The translations under genes and the position numbers were made by a program. Below are positions 6,165-6,351 of a stretch of DNA of 6,351 nt, piece by piece. Source of the stretch: an uncultured Eubacteriales bacterium (lineage in GTDB: Bacteria; Bacillota; Clostridia; Oscillospirales; CAG-272). Numbering within the stretch: position 1 is the first letter of the stretch; the number at the start of each line of letters is the position of its first letter. The DNA lies in the NCBI GenBank assembly GCA_934486825.1, contig CAKSQF010000038.1, positions 1 through 6,351 of the forward strand, read 5' to 3'. The notes below the pieces were generated by a model that was given only the letters and a program-made list of their open reading frames with translations, did no database searches and was not told the DNA's origin.

Positions 6165-6267
6165 ATAGGTAATCTAATAAGAAAACAGTGTTATCATTAC
6201 CGCATACAGAGTGAGAATGGTAGCCATAAATATGAATTCGCAGGAACGGAATGGTTGAACCCTCAGG

Positions 6268-6280
6268 GTGACAGTGTCAC
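6268..6280. promoter_or_regulatory. Perfect 13-bp palindrome in the leader, possible operator or RNA hairpin
   Basis: GTGACA-G-TGTCAC has 6-bp arms around one central base. As RNA it gives a stem of up to 7 bp (6266-6272 with 6276-6282, one G-U) with a 3-nt loop. No T-run follows, so it is not a standard terminator. It lies about 100 nt downstream of the predicted start of transcription. Confidence 0.4.
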
Positions 6281-6351
6281 TCATTTGTCAGCGAGAGGTG
6301 CTTAACTTAGATGATTTTCAGTTTTCTTATTTTGACATGGATTTACAGGAA

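Larger units (their letters stand above)
6125..6351 (+). other. Leader region of an unseen downstream gene
   Basis: No intact gene is supported. It contains the promoter at 6136-6164, a possible 13-codon leader peptide (ATG 6217 to stop 6256-6258, weak ribosome binding site), the palindrome at 6268-6280 and a Shine-Dalgarno-like gaggtg (6295-6300) placed 10 nt before ATG 6311. That ATG would start a hydrophobic N-terminus (MIFSFLILTWIYR) that runs off the window; confidence in it is about 0.25. A TTGACA at 6332-6337 could instead be the -35 box of another promoter whose -10 box lies beyond the edge. Confidence 0.45.

Noticed and set aside
4515..6176. attagatta (about 4517-4525) and its inverse near 6168-6176 as IS terminal inverted repeats
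   Set aside because: Only nine A/T-rich bases match. The right copy lies outside the 15-bp direct repeat and the left copy well inside the element, so the positions do not fit IS ends.
1..6351. tRNA or rRNA genes, or a group II intron
   Set aside because: No tRNA-like cloverleaf with a T-loop signature, no rRNA sequence and no reverse-transcriptase motif was seen in the non-coding stretches.

Overview
The window looks like an accessory (mobile-element) region of a low-GC Bacillota genome, most likely a gut Clostridia/Lachnospiraceae-type organism. This rests on strong AGGAG-type ribosome binding sites, the tail of a clostridial-type tyrosine integrase, a Cys-rich IS30-family transposase, and A/T-rich accessory genes. 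Taxonomy is an inference from gene style; nothing here is diagnostic of a species.

Layout from left to right. (1) 2-223 is the last ~73 codons of a tyrosine recombinase/integrase, starting at what is probably its catalytic tyrosine. Three consecutive stop codons and a strong intrinsic terminator (238-282) follow. (2) 355-620 is a small remnant gene: a 49-codon frame with a good ribosome binding site, then a frameshift into a second readable frame. It resembles the N-terminal part of a clostridial regulator/anti-sigma-like family. (3) 688-2928 is a very A/T-rich gene for a 746-aa protein with a central PD-(D/E)XK nuclease-like motif and a C-terminal SEC-C zinc motif. (4) 2929-3183 is intergenic and holds a good promoter and a possible gene fragment. 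(5) 3184-4266 encodes a 360-aa protein with a divergent GIY-YIG-like nuclease signature, followed by a long hairpin and an intrinsic terminator. (6) 4410-6109 is an IS30-family insertion sequence with its transposase on the minus strand. It is bracketed by perfect 15-bp direct repeats and contains an unusual family of ~20-bp repeats. (7) 6125-6351 is apparently non-coding, with a near-consensus promoter, a perfect 13-bp palindrome and possibly the start of the next gene.

Biological reading. Two unrelated nuclease-like proteins sit next to an integrase end and an insertion sequence, the usual setting for phage-defence or mobile-element cargo. The 746-aa nuclease/SEC-C protein is the best candidate for an undescribed defence effector. 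The GIY-YIG-like protein has its own promoter and differs in base composition, so a joint two-gene system is possible but not demonstrated. The IS inserted between the terminator of the GIY-YIG-like gene and the promoter of the next transcription unit, so it probably left both units intact.
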